From assembly GCA_902517175.1 (NCBI GenBank), contig CABYBM010000005.1:1-50958 (forward strand): a stretch of 50,958 nucleotides of DNA, written 5' to 3'. The DNA is from an uncultured Pelagibacteraceae bacterium. GTDB lineage: Bacteria > Pseudomonadota > Alphaproteobacteria > Pelagibacterales > Pelagibacteraceae. Below the pieces are notes generated by a model, which saw only the letters and a program-made list of their open reading frames with translations, searched no databases and had not been told where the DNA came from. Below, one piece after another: positions 24,959-33,940 of this stretch (position 1 is its first letter; each line of letters starts with the position of its first letter). The position numbers and the translations under genes are program-made.

Positions 24959-25686
24959 TGACAAAAAATTCTCTTTTAAAAATTGAAAATTTATCGTCGG
25001 GTTATGGTTCCACTATAATAGTCAATAATTTTTCTTTTGAAGTAAATAAGGGTGAAATTTTAGCAATTACAGGAAGCAACGGTATGGGTAAAACGACATT
25101 GATGAAGACTATCATGGGTTTACTTGAAGCTAGAGAGGGCAAGATTTCGTTCAAAGAGGAAGATATAACAAATTCAAGTCCTGATTATAGATCAAAATCT
25201 GGAATAGGATATGTTCCTCAAGGAAGAGAAATTTTTAGTGCTCTAACTGTAGAACAGAATATAATGCTTCCAGTTTATACAAGAAAAAAAATGTCTTTTA
25301 ATGTAAATGATAAATTGGAGGAGATTTACTCTTTATTTCCAATTCTTAAAGAAAAAAGATCAGCAAATGGATCTTCATTAAGTGGAGGACAGCAACAGCA
25401 ACTTGCTATTGCAAGAGCTTTAATTTTTGATCCCGAAATAATAATTTTGGATGAACCCGCTGAGGGGATCCAGCCCTCAATCGTTTCATTTATAGGAAAA
25501 ATTTTAACTGATTTATCTAAAAATTTAAAAAAGACTTTTATTGTAGTAGAACAAAATATTTCGTTAATAAGTCAGCTAAATTCTGATTGTATTTTGGTTG
25601 AAAAAGGTATTTTAACTAAAAAATTAAAATCATCAGAAATAAACACTGTTGAAAAAGCAAGAAATTTATTAAGTTTACATAACTAA
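24958..25686 (+). CDS. ABC transporter ATP-binding protein, LivF/UrtE type
   Basis: This 242-residue second ATPase of the transporter has Walker A GSNGMGKTT, Q-loop GYVPQGREIF, signature LSGGQQQQLAIAR, Walker B IIILDEPAEGIQPS and H-loop VVEQN. The DEPAEGIQPSIV sequence is the usual UrtE form. It completes a five-part importer (binding protein, two permeases, two ATPases). A 27-base gap with a strong AAGGAG leads to the amidase gene. Confidence 0.92.
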   Translation: MTKNSLLKIENLSSGYGSTIIVNNFSFEVNKGEILAITGSNGMGKTTLMKTIMGLLEAREGKISFKEEDITNSSPDYRSKSGIGYVPQGREIFSALTVEQNIMLPVYTRKKMSFNVNDKLEEIYSLFPILKEKRSANGSSLSGGQQQQLAIARALIFDPEIIILDEPAEGIQPSIVSFIGKILTDLSKNLKKTFIVVEQNISLISQLNSDCILVEKGILTKKLKSSEINTVEKARNLLSLHN

Positions 25687-25699
25687 TGATATAAAAAAA

Positions 25700-25705
25700 A
25701 CAAAG
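25700..25705 (+). promoter_or_regulatory. Strong Shine-Dalgarno of the formamidase/acetamidase gene
   Basis: AAAGGAG lies about eight bases upstream of the ATG at 25714. Most genes here have no clear Shine-Dalgarno, so this suggests high translation of the amidase; it also supports the chosen start. Confidence 0.6.
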
Positions 25706-25713
25706 GAGAAAAA

Positions 25714-26700
25714 ATGAGCTGGATAAAAGATTCTATAATGATGACAAAGGGTGTAGGCAAAGATAGTAAAGGTGACACCCATCATTTAACTGAAAAAAAA
25801 CAAGGTAATTATGTTTATACAATGGGACCCTATTCAAAACCAGTAATGGATATAAAGCCTGGAGATACAGTAGTTGTTGAAACTAGAGATGCTTTTGAGG
25901 GAAAAATTCAAAAAGAAACAGATAAACCGTCAGAAAAATTAGAAATGCCATTCTTAAATCCTCAAAATGGACCAATAATGGTTGAAGGAGCGGAGAAGGG
26001 TGACGCCATTGCTGTTTATATTGATAAAATGGTTCCAAGAGGAAACAATCCACTAGGTACTTGTTGTATGATAGAAGAGTTTGGAGCTTTAACTGGCACA
26101 ACTTATACAGCAACTTTAAATGATCCGTTGCCAGAGAAAGTAAGAAAAATTAATTTAGATGATAAAAATGTTTATTGGTCTGATAGAATTACTTTACCCT
26201 ATAAACCTCATATTGGAACACTAAGTTGTTCTCCAGAAATAGACTCTATTAATTCATTAACACCAGATAACCATGGTGGTAATATGGACTTACCTGATAT
26301 GGGGCCCGGTAGCATTACTTACTTACCAGTAAGAAGCCCAGGTGGCAGATTATTTATTGGAGACGCACATGCTTGCCAAGGAGATGGAGAAGTTTGTGGT
26401 GTAGCAGTAGAATATCCTACAACAACTACAATAAAAGTCGATTTAATCAAAAACTACACTATAGAGTGGCCAAGATTAGAAACTGAAGATATGCTTATGG
26501 CAATTGGAAGTACAAGACCACTAGAAGATGCAACTAGAATTGCTTACAGAGAATTAGTTAGATGGCTAGCAAAAGATTATAAATTTGATCAATGGGATAT
26601 TTATATGATTTTAAGTCAAGTTGGAAAAGTAAGATTAGGTAATTTTGTTGATCCTAAATATACCGTTGGGGCAGGAATTGAAAAAAAATATTTGAAATAG
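25714..26700 (+). CDS. Formamidase/acetamidase family amidohydrolase (FmdA-like)
   Basis: This 328-residue FmdA_AmdA family enzyme hydrolyses short amides such as formamide or acetamide to the acid and ammonia. Family cues are PGDTVVVETRDAF, NPQNGPIMVEGAEKGDA, the metal-ligand-rich PHIGTLSCSPE, NHGGNMD and GDAHACQGDGEVCG. It is shorter than the roughly 400-residue Methylophilus formamidase but normal for the acetamidase branch. Its position directly behind the UrtABCDE-type importer mirrors the formamidase-amide transporter linkage known from Methylophilus fmd genes and suggests that the imported substrate is an amide. Confidence 0.9.
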   Translation: MSWIKDSIMMTKGVGKDSKGDTHHLTEKKQGNYVYTMGPYSKPVMDIKPGDTVVVETRDAFEGKIQKETDKPSEKLEMPFLNPQNGPIMVEGAEKGDAIAVYIDKMVPRGNNPLGTCCMIEEFGALTGTTYTATLNDPLPEKVRKINLDDKNVYWSDRITLPYKPHIGTLSCSPEIDSINSLTPDNHGGNMDLPDMGPGSITYLPVRSPGGRLFIGDAHACQGDGEVCGVAVEYPTTTTIKVDLIKNYTIEWPRLETEDMLMAIGSTRPLEDATRIAYRELVRWLAKDYKFDQWDIYMILSQVGKVRLGNFVDPKYTVGAGIEKKYLK

Positions 26701-26710
26701 TTTTTTAGAA

Positions 26711-27493
26711 ATGCTTTCTAAAGAATTATTCAAAAGAATAAATTTCTTATCAAGTTCTCTTGCTCAGGCAAGAAAGAAAAGTTCTTTGATCAATCCTTTA
26801 CCGCCTTATATTTCCAGAAATCTAGATATTGTTAAAAAGATTAGAAATTTTGCTGAGGCCAAATTAGAATGGCATCCAATAGGGTTTAAAATAGGTGGAA
26901 CAAATCCTAAAGTAATGAAGATTTTAAAAGGTAAGGAACCATTCTATTCATATCTTTTTAAGGAACAAACGTTTAATAATAATAAAATTTTAAAATTGAC
27001 CCCTAATACTTTAGGAATAGAGTTAGAACTTGCTTTTAAGATAAGCAGGAATATTTTTAAAAAGAAGATAAAAAATAAAAAAGAGTTAAAGCATCATATC
27101 CAGGGCGTTGCCCCAGCAATAGAATTAGTTGGGTTAAGACAAAAAATTAAAAGAATTAATAATGTTGGGCAGGCCATGGTAGATTTTGGTCTGAATATAT
27201 CATTAGTAAAGTCTAAAATTCATAAACCAAAAAATATTTCAAAATTACTATTCAAAACTAAGTTGACTAATCTCAAAAATAAAAAATTTTATTTTGGACA
27301 TACTAAAAATGTTATGGAAAATCCTATTAATGCTTTATTTTGGTTAATAAAAGAATTACAAAAAAAAGACATTTCCTTTAACAAAGATTTTTGGGTAACA
27401 ACAGGCTCAACTACTTCTATTGTTCCAGTAAAAAAAGGTGACAAATTTTTAGGAGAGATTTTTAAAATTGGAAAAGTTAGTGTAGGTTTTTGA
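26711..27493 (+). CDS. 2-keto-4-pentenoate hydratase-like protein (FAH/MhpD superfamily)
   Basis: This 260-residue protein resembles 2-keto-4-pentenoate hydratase/4-oxalocrotonate decarboxylase: WHPIGFKIGGTNP, the metal-ligand pair in GIELELAFKI, PAIELVG, and the C-terminal TTGSTTSIVPVKKGD. It is lysine-rich, more than typical homologues. Family members hydrate or decarboxylate 2-keto acids in meta-cleavage pathways, but no such pathway is nearby; it starts ten bases after the amidase and probably belongs to the same operon. The substrate is unknown. Confidence 0.75.
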   Translation: MLSKELFKRINFLSSSLAQARKKSSLINPLPPYISRNLDIVKKIRNFAEAKLEWHPIGFKIGGTNPKVMKILKGKEPFYSYLFKEQTFNNNKILKLTPNTLGIELELAFKISRNIFKKKIKNKKELKHHIQGVAPAIELVGLRQKIKRINNVGQAMVDFGLNISLVKSKIHKPKNISKLLFKTKLTNLKNKKFYFGHTKNVMENPINALFWLIKELQKKDISFNKDFWVTTGSTTSIVPVKKGDKFLGEIFKIGKVSVGF

Positions 27494-27497
27494 TATT

Positions 27498-27914
27498 TTA
27501 TTTTATATTTTTTAATGTCTTGTTTAAATTACCTACATGTTGAAGTGTCCAATTAATATAATTAGTAATTAAAATAGACGTAGGGCGAAATTTTTTAATT
27601 TTTTTCTTGGAGTTACTTGAAGAATTACTTACATATTTTATATAACCACGAGCTAGACAATCATCTATTATGCTTGAGATTGTTTTATAAGAATAAATTC
27701 GTAATTTTTTAATTATTTCTTCTTTATAAGTCTGGCCAGAATTGATTGTGAATGACTCCATTATACTTATCATTATTTTATACCTTTTCATATTCTGAAG
27801 AAAATAAGTTAAACATTCATCTGATTGGAGTGCTTCTAATCTCTGCACCATAAATTGGTTAATAGACCTCAACAATAAATCTAACTTTTTTTCTGTATCA
27901 ATTTTAAAATTCAA
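27498..27914 (-). CDS. Small basic winged-helix-like protein at the broken end of sucB
   Basis: The frame is open from 27998, but the first 74 bases overlap the truncated sucB. A TTG at 27914 (MNFKIDTEKKL..) just after the sucB stop is a more sensible start, giving about 138 residues. The central segment YKEEIIKKLRIYSYKTISSIIDDCLARGYIKYV has the helix-turn-helix and wing order of MarR-type DNA-binding domains (choose-helix, then GYI turn). A lysine/serine-rich linker follows. I cannot name the family. It may be a real regulator, or the remnant of a gene whose own 5' end was lost at the junction with sucB. Confidence 0.5.
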   Translation of the reverse strand: MNFKIDTEKKLDLLLRSINQFMVQRLEALQSDECLTYFLQNMKRYKIMISIMESFTINSGQTYKEEIIKKLRIYSYKTISSIIDDCLARGYIKYVSNSSSNSKKKIKKFRPTSILITNYINWTLQHVGNLNKTLKNIK

Positions 27915-27924
27915 ATTTGAATGG

Positions 27925-28941
27925 TCAATGCCATTGTTGATTTTCAGAAATTTCTTTAATATTTTTTTCAATATCTGCAAAAGATAACTCATCTGCATTT
28001 CTTAAAACTGGTACTACTAAACCTTTATCAGTTCCAACTGCAAAACTAATATTATAATAATTTTTGTAAATTATTTCATCCCCATCAATTTCTGCATTTA
28101 CTGCTGGAAAATTCTTTAAAGCAACAACACATGCTTTTACAAAGAATGACATAAAGCCAAGTTTAATATTATATCTAGATTGAAAATCTTCCTGATTTTC
28201 TTTTCTCATTTGCATAATATTTGTCATGTCGACTTCGTTGAATGTTGTTAGTAAGGCTGCATTTTCTTGAGCTTGCTTTAATCTTTTAGCAATAGTTTGT
28301 CTAAGTCTGGTCATCTTGATTCTTTCTTCTTGACCATATTGAATTTTTCTCTCTGAAGGTTTTGGATTTGCTCCCATCATACTTATCAAGTCACCTTTGA
28401 GAACTCGCCCATCTTTTCCAGAACCTTGAACAGAAGCTAGGTCTATTTTGTTTTCAGCGACAATTTTACGAACAGCTGGTGACAGTGTTTGGCTCTGAGT
28501 ATTGTTAATTATTGGTGCTGGATCGACAACTTCATCAGATAATACCAAAGGTTTTTCACTTTGCTCCTCTACTTTCAAAGTCTCCTCAAAAACTTTAGGC
28601 TCTTTTTTAATTGGGTCTAATTTAATCACGTTATTTTCACTAGGTTTAATCTTTTGTTTTTTAACCTCCTCATTCTTTGTAGGAGTGGGTTTGGCACCAC
28701 TGCCTTTTTCAGAAACAGAACCCAGTAAAGCTCCCACTTCCACTACTGACCCGTCTTTAGAATTTATTTCAATTAATACTCCTGTAATTGGAGAAGGAAC
28801 TTCTAAATTTACTTTATCAGTTTCAAGTTCAACTATTGGTTCGTCCGCATCAACAGAATCTCCCGTACTTTTTAACCATTTAGCCACTGTTGCTTCAGTT
28901 ATACTCTCACCAAGTGCAGGAACTACAATTTTTTCACTCAT
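27925..28941 (-). CDS. sucB: 2-oxoglutarate dehydrogenase E2 (dihydrolipoyl succinyltransferase), C-terminally truncated
   Basis: The 338 residues contain the lipoyl domain with K43 (ELETDKVNLE), the peripheral subunit-binding domain (LSPAVRKIVAENKID, about 152-187), and the first part of the catalytic domain (MTRLRQTIAKRLK to LVVPVLRNADELSF). The frame then ends at ISENQQWH and a stop. The last 80-90 residues of a normal E2 are absent, including the catalytic His-xxx-Asp (DHRxxDG) motif and core-assembly strands. No other frame downstream encodes them. It starts six bases after sucA. As it stands it cannot carry the transacylase activity. Confidence 0.9.
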   Translation of the reverse strand: MSEKIVVPALGESITEATVAKWLKSTGDSVDADEPIVELETDKVNLEVPSPITGVLIEINSKDGSVVEVGALLGSVSEKGSGAKPTPTKNEEVKKQKIKPSENNVIKLDPIKKEPKVFEETLKVEEQSEKPLVLSDEVVDPAPIINNTQSQTLSPAVRKIVAENKIDLASVQGSGKDGRVLKGDLISMMGANPKPSERKIQYGQEERIKMTRLRQTIAKRLKQAQENAALLTTFNEVDMTNIMQMRKENQEDFQSRYNIKLGFMSFFVKACVVALKNFPAVNAEIDGDEIIYKNYYNISFAVGTDKGLVVPVLRNADELSFADIEKNIKEISENQQWH

Positions 28942-28947
28942 TACAAT

Positions 28948-31866
28948 TTATTCAAAAACCTTATTTATTATTTCTTGTTGTTGAGAATTGTGCCTTTTGG
29001 CATATCCGGTTGCTGGACTTGCATCTGGGCTTCTTCCTATATAAGAAATTTTGTTATTATTAGCCTTTAAACTATCTAATGTCCATTGGATATAATCTCT
29101 AGCTGAAAACCAGGCACCCATATTTTTAGGCTCCTCTTGACACCAGAAAAAATTAGCATTTTTTGCGTATGGTTTTAACTCATTTACAAGAGCTTTTGCA
29201 GGAAAAGGATATAATTGTTCAATTCTAAAAATTATAACATCATCTTTTTTTAGTTTTTCTCTAGCATCCAAAAGATCAAAATATATTTTTCCAGAACATA
29301 AAATTACTTTTTTTATCTTTGAACTATCTTTCAGCTCAATAAAACCGTCTACTTTTGGATCAATTGCGTGATCCCATAATATTCTATGAAACGTATTTTC
29401 TTTATTAAAATCTTTTAAATTTGAAACGCAGAACTTATTTCTTAATAAAGATTTTGGTGTCATAATTATTAATGGCTTTCTAAAATCTCTATGCATTTGT
29501 CTTCGTAAAGCATGAAAATAATTAGCAGGGGTAGTACAGTTTAATACTTGCATATTGTCATTTGAGCATAGTTGTAAAAATCTTTCTAATCTTGCAGAAG
29601 AATGTTCTGGCCCTTGTCCTTCATAGGCATGAGGTAATAACATCACTAACCCAGAAGCTCTATTCCACTTTCTTTCTCCTGATGCAATAAATTGATCAAT
29701 TACAACTTGTGCACCGTTAGCAAAATCTCCAAATTGAGCTTCCCACAAAGTTAATGTATTGGGTTCCACTAAACTATATCCATATTCAAATCCTAAAACA
29801 GCAAGTTCAGATAAAAAACTATCAACGACTTCAAACTTTTTTTGTTTATTTGAAATATTGTTTAATGGAATATACCTAGAATTGTCAACCTGATCTCTTA
29901 AAACTGAATGTCTTTGGCTAAATGTTCCTCTACCTGAGTCTTGACCAACAAGCCTAACTGGGTAACCCTCGTCAAGTAAAGAACCAAAAGCTAGTGCTTC
30001 TGCTGTAGACCAATCAATATCAAAACCTTTATCTACTGAATTTTTTCTAATATTCAAAATTTTAGAAATAGTTTTATGAATATTAATTTCAGCAGGTATG
30101 GTATTTATTCTATCTGATATTTCTTTAAGTTTGTGTTCATCAAAACCAGTTACACCTCTTTTATCTTTGCCTTTGGATGGTTTATATCTAGACCATGAGC
30201 CCTCAAACCATTCTATTTTAGGTTTATAATCTTTTGCACTTTTATATTGTTCGTCCAATAAATCTTTAAATCCTCTAACATTTTGATCTAAAAGATTTTG
30301 GGTAATTGAATTTTCATTGACTAACTTGTTTCCATATATCTTATAAACACTTGGATGTGATCTAATTTTTTTATACATCAATGGTTGAGTAAATGAAGGT
30401 TCGTCCCCTTCGTTATGTCCAAATCTTCTATAACAAATTAGGTCGACTACAACATCTCTATTAAACTTCAGTCTAAATTCAGTAGCAATTCTAGTCGCAT
30501 AAACAACTGCTTCTGGGTCGTCTCCGTTCACATGAAGAATTGGAGCTTCAACCATTTTTGCAACATCTGATGGGTATGGTGATGACCTGGCAAATCTTGG
30601 ACTAGTAGTAAAACCAATTTGATTATTCACTATAATATGAATGGTGCCGCCTGTATTGTGGCCAGGAAGTCCTGACATAGCAAAACATTCTGCTACCACT
30701 CCTTGGCCAGCAAAAGCAGCATCTCCATGAATAAGAATAGGTATAACTTTATTTCTTTCTTTATCTTTATGAAAAAATTGCTTTGCTCTTGTTTGTCCTA
30801 AAACTACTGGATTGACAGCTTCTAGGTGAGAAGGATTATCTGTTAAACTTACGTGAACAGAGTTTCCATCAAACTGCCTATCTGAAGATGCACCAAGATG
30901 GTATTTTACATCTCCTGCACTTTCCTCAGAGTCTGAGCTTACTTCCCCTGCAAACTCATTAAATATTCTTTTATATGATTTTTGTAACACATTTGCCAAA
31001 ACATTAAGTCTACCTCTATGAGACATTCCAATTTTAACTTCTTTGATCTGATTTTGCCCACCAATTTTAATTATTTGCTCAAGAGCTGGTATTAAACTTT
31101 CACCTCCGTCAAGACCAAATCTTTTTGTACCAACATATTTAGTAGCTAAAAATTTTTCAAAACCTTCTGCTTGTACAAGTTTATTTAGTATTGCCTCTTT
31201 ACCGTTCTTGGTAAAGTTTAAAGCATTTTGATCTTGCTCTATTCTGTCTCTAAACCATTTTCTCTCAACTGGATTTGAAACATGCATAAACTCATAACCA
31301 ATATTTCCACAATATGTTTTTTTTAAAAATTTTAGTATTTCTTTAATATTTGCATATTTTTTATTAATTACTCCATTTAAGAAAATTTTCTTTTCATAAT
31401 TCTGTTTTTTAAAACCATAAAATTCAGGGTGTAATTCATCAAGATACTCAGATTCTCTCATTTCTAGTGGATCTAAATTTGCTAATAAATGTCCTCTCAA
31501 TCTATAAGCACGTATTAAGGCAACAGCACTTATTGAATCTTTGTTAGAGTCTGCAAGTAATTGAAAATTAAATTTTTCTGATGAATCTATTTTTTCATTA
31601 TTTACTTTATTGTTATCCTCTATCTCTATTTTTTTTTGTAATTCATCAATATCTATTTTTACTTTTGAAGGCCCCCAAGATGGTCCATTTATTTCTGAAG
31701 CAATAACTTTTATCTCTTCGCCTATACCCTCAAAATAATTTACCCAACTATTAGGTAATTCTGGATCTTTATTGATAAACTTAAGATACATTTGTTCAAT
31801 AAATGCATTATTAGACTTATTTAAGAATAAAGTTTTTTCAAATTCAAGATTTTTTGATGAAGACAT
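28948..31866 (-). CDS. sucA: 2-oxoglutarate dehydrogenase E1 component
   Basis: This 972-residue thiamine-diphosphate enzyme decarboxylates 2-oxoglutarate and succinylates E2 in the TCA cycle. Landmarks are SAVALIRAYRLRGHLLANLDPL near the N-terminus, MSHRGRLNVLANVL, the ThDP/Mg site GDAAFAGQGVVAE and NNQIGFTT, and RRFGHNEGDEPSFTQP. The C-terminal EGQGPEHSSARLERFLQL is conserved. It looks intact, in contrast to the truncated E2 partner directly downstream. Confidence 0.97.
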   Translation of the reverse strand: MSSSKNLEFEKTLFLNKSNNAFIEQMYLKFINKDPELPNSWVNYFEGIGEEIKVIASEINGPSWGPSKVKIDIDELQKKIEIEDNNKVNNEKIDSSEKFNFQLLADSNKDSISAVALIRAYRLRGHLLANLDPLEMRESEYLDELHPEFYGFKKQNYEKKIFLNGVINKKYANIKEILKFLKKTYCGNIGYEFMHVSNPVERKWFRDRIEQDQNALNFTKNGKEAILNKLVQAEGFEKFLATKYVGTKRFGLDGGESLIPALEQIIKIGGQNQIKEVKIGMSHRGRLNVLANVLQKSYKRIFNEFAGEVSSDSEESAGDVKYHLGASSDRQFDGNSVHVSLTDNPSHLEAVNPVVLGQTRAKQFFHKDKERNKVIPILIHGDAAFAGQGVVAECFAMSGLPGHNTGGTIHIIVNNQIGFTTSPRFARSSPYPSDVAKMVEAPILHVNGDDPEAVVYATRIATEFRLKFNRDVVVDLICYRRFGHNEGDEPSFTQPLMYKKIRSHPSVYKIYGNKLVNENSITQNLLDQNVRGFKDLLDEQYKSAKDYKPKIEWFEGSWSRYKPSKGKDKRGVTGFDEHKLKEISDRINTIPAEINIHKTISKILNIRKNSVDKGFDIDWSTAEALAFGSLLDEGYPVRLVGQDSGRGTFSQRHSVLRDQVDNSRYIPLNNISNKQKKFEVVDSFLSELAVLGFEYGYSLVEPNTLTLWEAQFGDFANGAQVVIDQFIASGERKWNRASGLVMLLPHAYEGQGPEHSSARLERFLQLCSNDNMQVLNCTTPANYFHALRRQMHRDFRKPLIIMTPKSLLRNKFCVSNLKDFNKENTFHRILWDHAIDPKVDGFIELKDSSKIKKVILCSGKIYFDLLDAREKLKKDDVIIFRIEQLYPFPAKALVNELKPYAKNANFFWCQEEPKNMGAWFSARDYIQWTLDSLKANNNKISYIGRSPDASPATGYAKRHNSQQQEIINKVFE

Positions 31867-31901
31867 CTTTTTTGATTAATATATCCTTCTAATAGTATTT
31901 T

Positions 31902-32777
31902 TCAATTAGACAGTTTATTAAACAATGTTTTTCCAATAATTGATGGTGATTCTGCAACTGTAATCCCACATTCTTCCATCTTTTTTATTTTATCTTTTGC
32001 CCCACCTTTGCCTCCAGAAATAATAGCCCCTGCATGACCCATTCTTCGACCAGGCGGAGCTGTAATTCCTGCTATAAATCCAACTATAGGTTTTTTAATT
32101 TTATGATTTTTGACAAATTCTGAAGCCTCTTCCTCTGCTGTACCCCCTATTTCTCCAATCATTAAAATCGACTCTGTCTCATCATCATTTAAAAATAAAT
32201 CTAAACAATCTATAAAATTTGTACCGTTGATTGGATCTCCTCCAATACCAATACAAGTTGATTGGCCTAGTCCATTTTCAGTAGTTTGTGCTACTGCCTC
32301 ATATGTTAGTGTTCCTGATCTAGAAACGATACCAACCGATCCTCTCTTATGAATATTTCCAGGCATTATTCCAATTTTACATTCATCAGGTGTAATTATT
32401 CCTGGGCAGTTTGGCCCGATAAGACGACTATTTGAAATAGCCAAACTTTGTCTTACTTTAAGCATATCCTGAACTGGGATGCCTTCTGTTATACAAACTA
32501 TAAGATCTATTGATGCATCAATTGCTTCAATGATTGCAGCAGCTGCAAATTTTGCTGGAACATAGATCATAGTAGCGTCTGCACCTACCTCATTTTTTGC
32601 CTCTAACACTGTGTTGAAAACTGGTCTTTCTAAATGTTTTTGGCCTCCTTTTTTAGGGGTTACTCCACCTACAAGATTTGTCCCATACCTTATTGCTTGT
32701 TCAGAGTGGAATGTGCCATGAGATCCTGTGAAGCCCTGACAAATAACTTTTGTATTTTTATTTACTAATACTGACAT
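31902..32777 (-). CDS. sucD: Succinyl-CoA synthetase alpha subunit
   Basis: This 291-residue protein has a CoA-binding Rossmann N-terminus ([27 protein letters not shown]) and the ligase half [23 protein letters not shown] and [17 protein letters not shown], whose His is phosphorylated during catalysis. With SucC it converts succinyl-CoA to succinate with NTP formation. It directly abuts sucC with no gap. Confidence 0.97.
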   Translation of the reverse strand: MSVLVNKNTKVICQGFTGSHGTFHSEQAIRYGTNLVGGVTPKKGGQKHLERPVFNTVLEAKNEVGADATMIYVPAKFAAAAIIEAIDASIDLIVCITEGIPVQDMLKVRQSLAISNSRLIGPNCPGIITPDECKIGIMPGNIHKRGSVGIVSRSGTLTYEAVAQTTENGLGQSTCIGIGGDPINGTNFIDCLDLFLNDDETESILMIGEIGGTAEEEASEFVKNHKIKKPIVGFIAGITAPPGRRMGHAGAIISGGKGGAKDKIKKMEECGITVAESPSIIGKTLFNKLSN

Positions 32778-33938
32778 TTATTTTATCGCCTCAACAATTT
32801 TTTTAGCTGCATCATCTAGATTTTCTGCTGATATTAACTTCAAACCAGAACTATCGAGTATTTCTTTACCTTGCTTAAAATTTGTACCTGCAAGTCTAAC
32901 AACTAAAGGAACACTAATGTTTATCTCCTTAGCAGCGTCTACTACCCCTTGTGCAAGCACATCACATCTCATAATTCCCCCAAAAATATTAATTAAGATA
33001 CCTTTAACATTCTTATCAGAAAGAATAATTTTTAAAGCTGCAGAAACTTTTTCTTTTGATGCGCCACCTCCCACATCTAAAAAATTGGCAGGTTCCTTTC
33101 CATATAATTTTATTATATCCATTGTAGCCATTGCTAATCCTGCTCCATTGACCATACAGCCTATGCTTCCATCTAATTTTATATAAGCGAGGTCATGTTT
33201 GCTTGCCTCAATTTCTGTTGAGTCTTCCTCATTAAGGTCTCTAAGCTCAACAATTTCAGGATGTCTGAACAAGGCATTTGAGTCAAAATTTACTTTTGCA
33301 TCTAAACAAACTATTTTTTCTTCTTTAGTCAAAATCAAAGGATTGACCTCAACCATATTAGCATCTGTACTTATAAACATTTTATAAATTGATTTGATTA
33401 AATTTATAGCTTGGTTTTTTGTATTATTATTTAAATCAAAAATTTTTATGATTTTTTCACAATCAGTATTTGAAATTTCTTCATTAATATCAACTTTTGT
33501 AGTTAAAATTTTTTCTGGTGTTTTGCTCGCTACTTCCTCAATATCCATGCCTCCTTGATCACTTGATATGAAAGCAATTTTTGAACTAGCTCTATCCACA
33601 AGACACGATAAATAAAATTCTTTTTCTATGTTTGAGGACTCTTCAACATATAATCTTTTAACTTCTCTTCCCTCTGGACCTGTTTGATGAGTAATAAGTG
33701 TTTTACCGAGCAACTCTTTGGCTGCTAATTCTAGCTCATCAATTGTATTTAAAATTTTTACACCTCCAGCTTTTCCTCTTCCACCAGCATGTATTTGTGC
33801 TTTGAGAACGTATTTTTCAGTTTTAAGTGATTTTACTTTCTCAAGCAGTTCCTCAACATTTAAAGCAAATACTCCTTCTGGGACTACTGCACCATATTTT
33901 TTTAAGATTTGTTTGGCTTGATGCTCGTGTATATTCAT
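32778..33938 (-). CDS. sucC: Succinyl-CoA synthetase beta subunit
   Basis: This 386-residue ATP-grasp subunit has the N-terminal MNIHEHQAKQILKKYG, the AQIHAGGRGKAGGVK nucleotide loop, VEVNPLILT and the power-helix region ILINIFGGIMRCDVLAQGVV. It binds nucleotide and partners with SucD. It follows mdh by two bases, part of the mdh-sucCDAB unit. Confidence 0.97.
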   Translation of the reverse strand: MNIHEHQAKQILKKYGAVVPEGVFALNVEELLEKVKSLKTEKYVLKAQIHAGGRGKAGGVKILNTIDELELAAKELLGKTLITHQTGPEGREVKRLYVEESSNIEKEFYLSCLVDRASSKIAFISSDQGGMDIEEVASKTPEKILTTKVDINEEISNTDCEKIIKIFDLNNNTKNQAINLIKSIYKMFISTDANMVEVNPLILTKEEKIVCLDAKVNFDSNALFRHPEIVELRDLNEEDSTEIEASKHDLAYIKLDGSIGCMVNGAGLAMATMDIIKLYGKEPANFLDVGGGASKEKVSAALKIILSDKNVKGILINIFGGIMRCDVLAQGVVDAAKEINISVPLVVRLAGTNFKQGKEILDSSGLKLISAENLDDAAKKIVEAIK

Positions 33939-33940
33939 TT

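Noticed and set aside
18553..27493. Urease or urea carboxylase system
   Set aside because: Transporter resembles Urt and DUF1989 is urea-carboxylase-associated, but no ureABC, urea carboxylase or allophanate hydrolase gene is present in the window.
28502..28984. Plus-strand 160-residue Ser/Thr-rich ORF over sucB
   Set aside because: Antisense of the lipoyl domain and the Glu/Lys/Pro linker, which explains the composition; spans the sucA-sucB junction.
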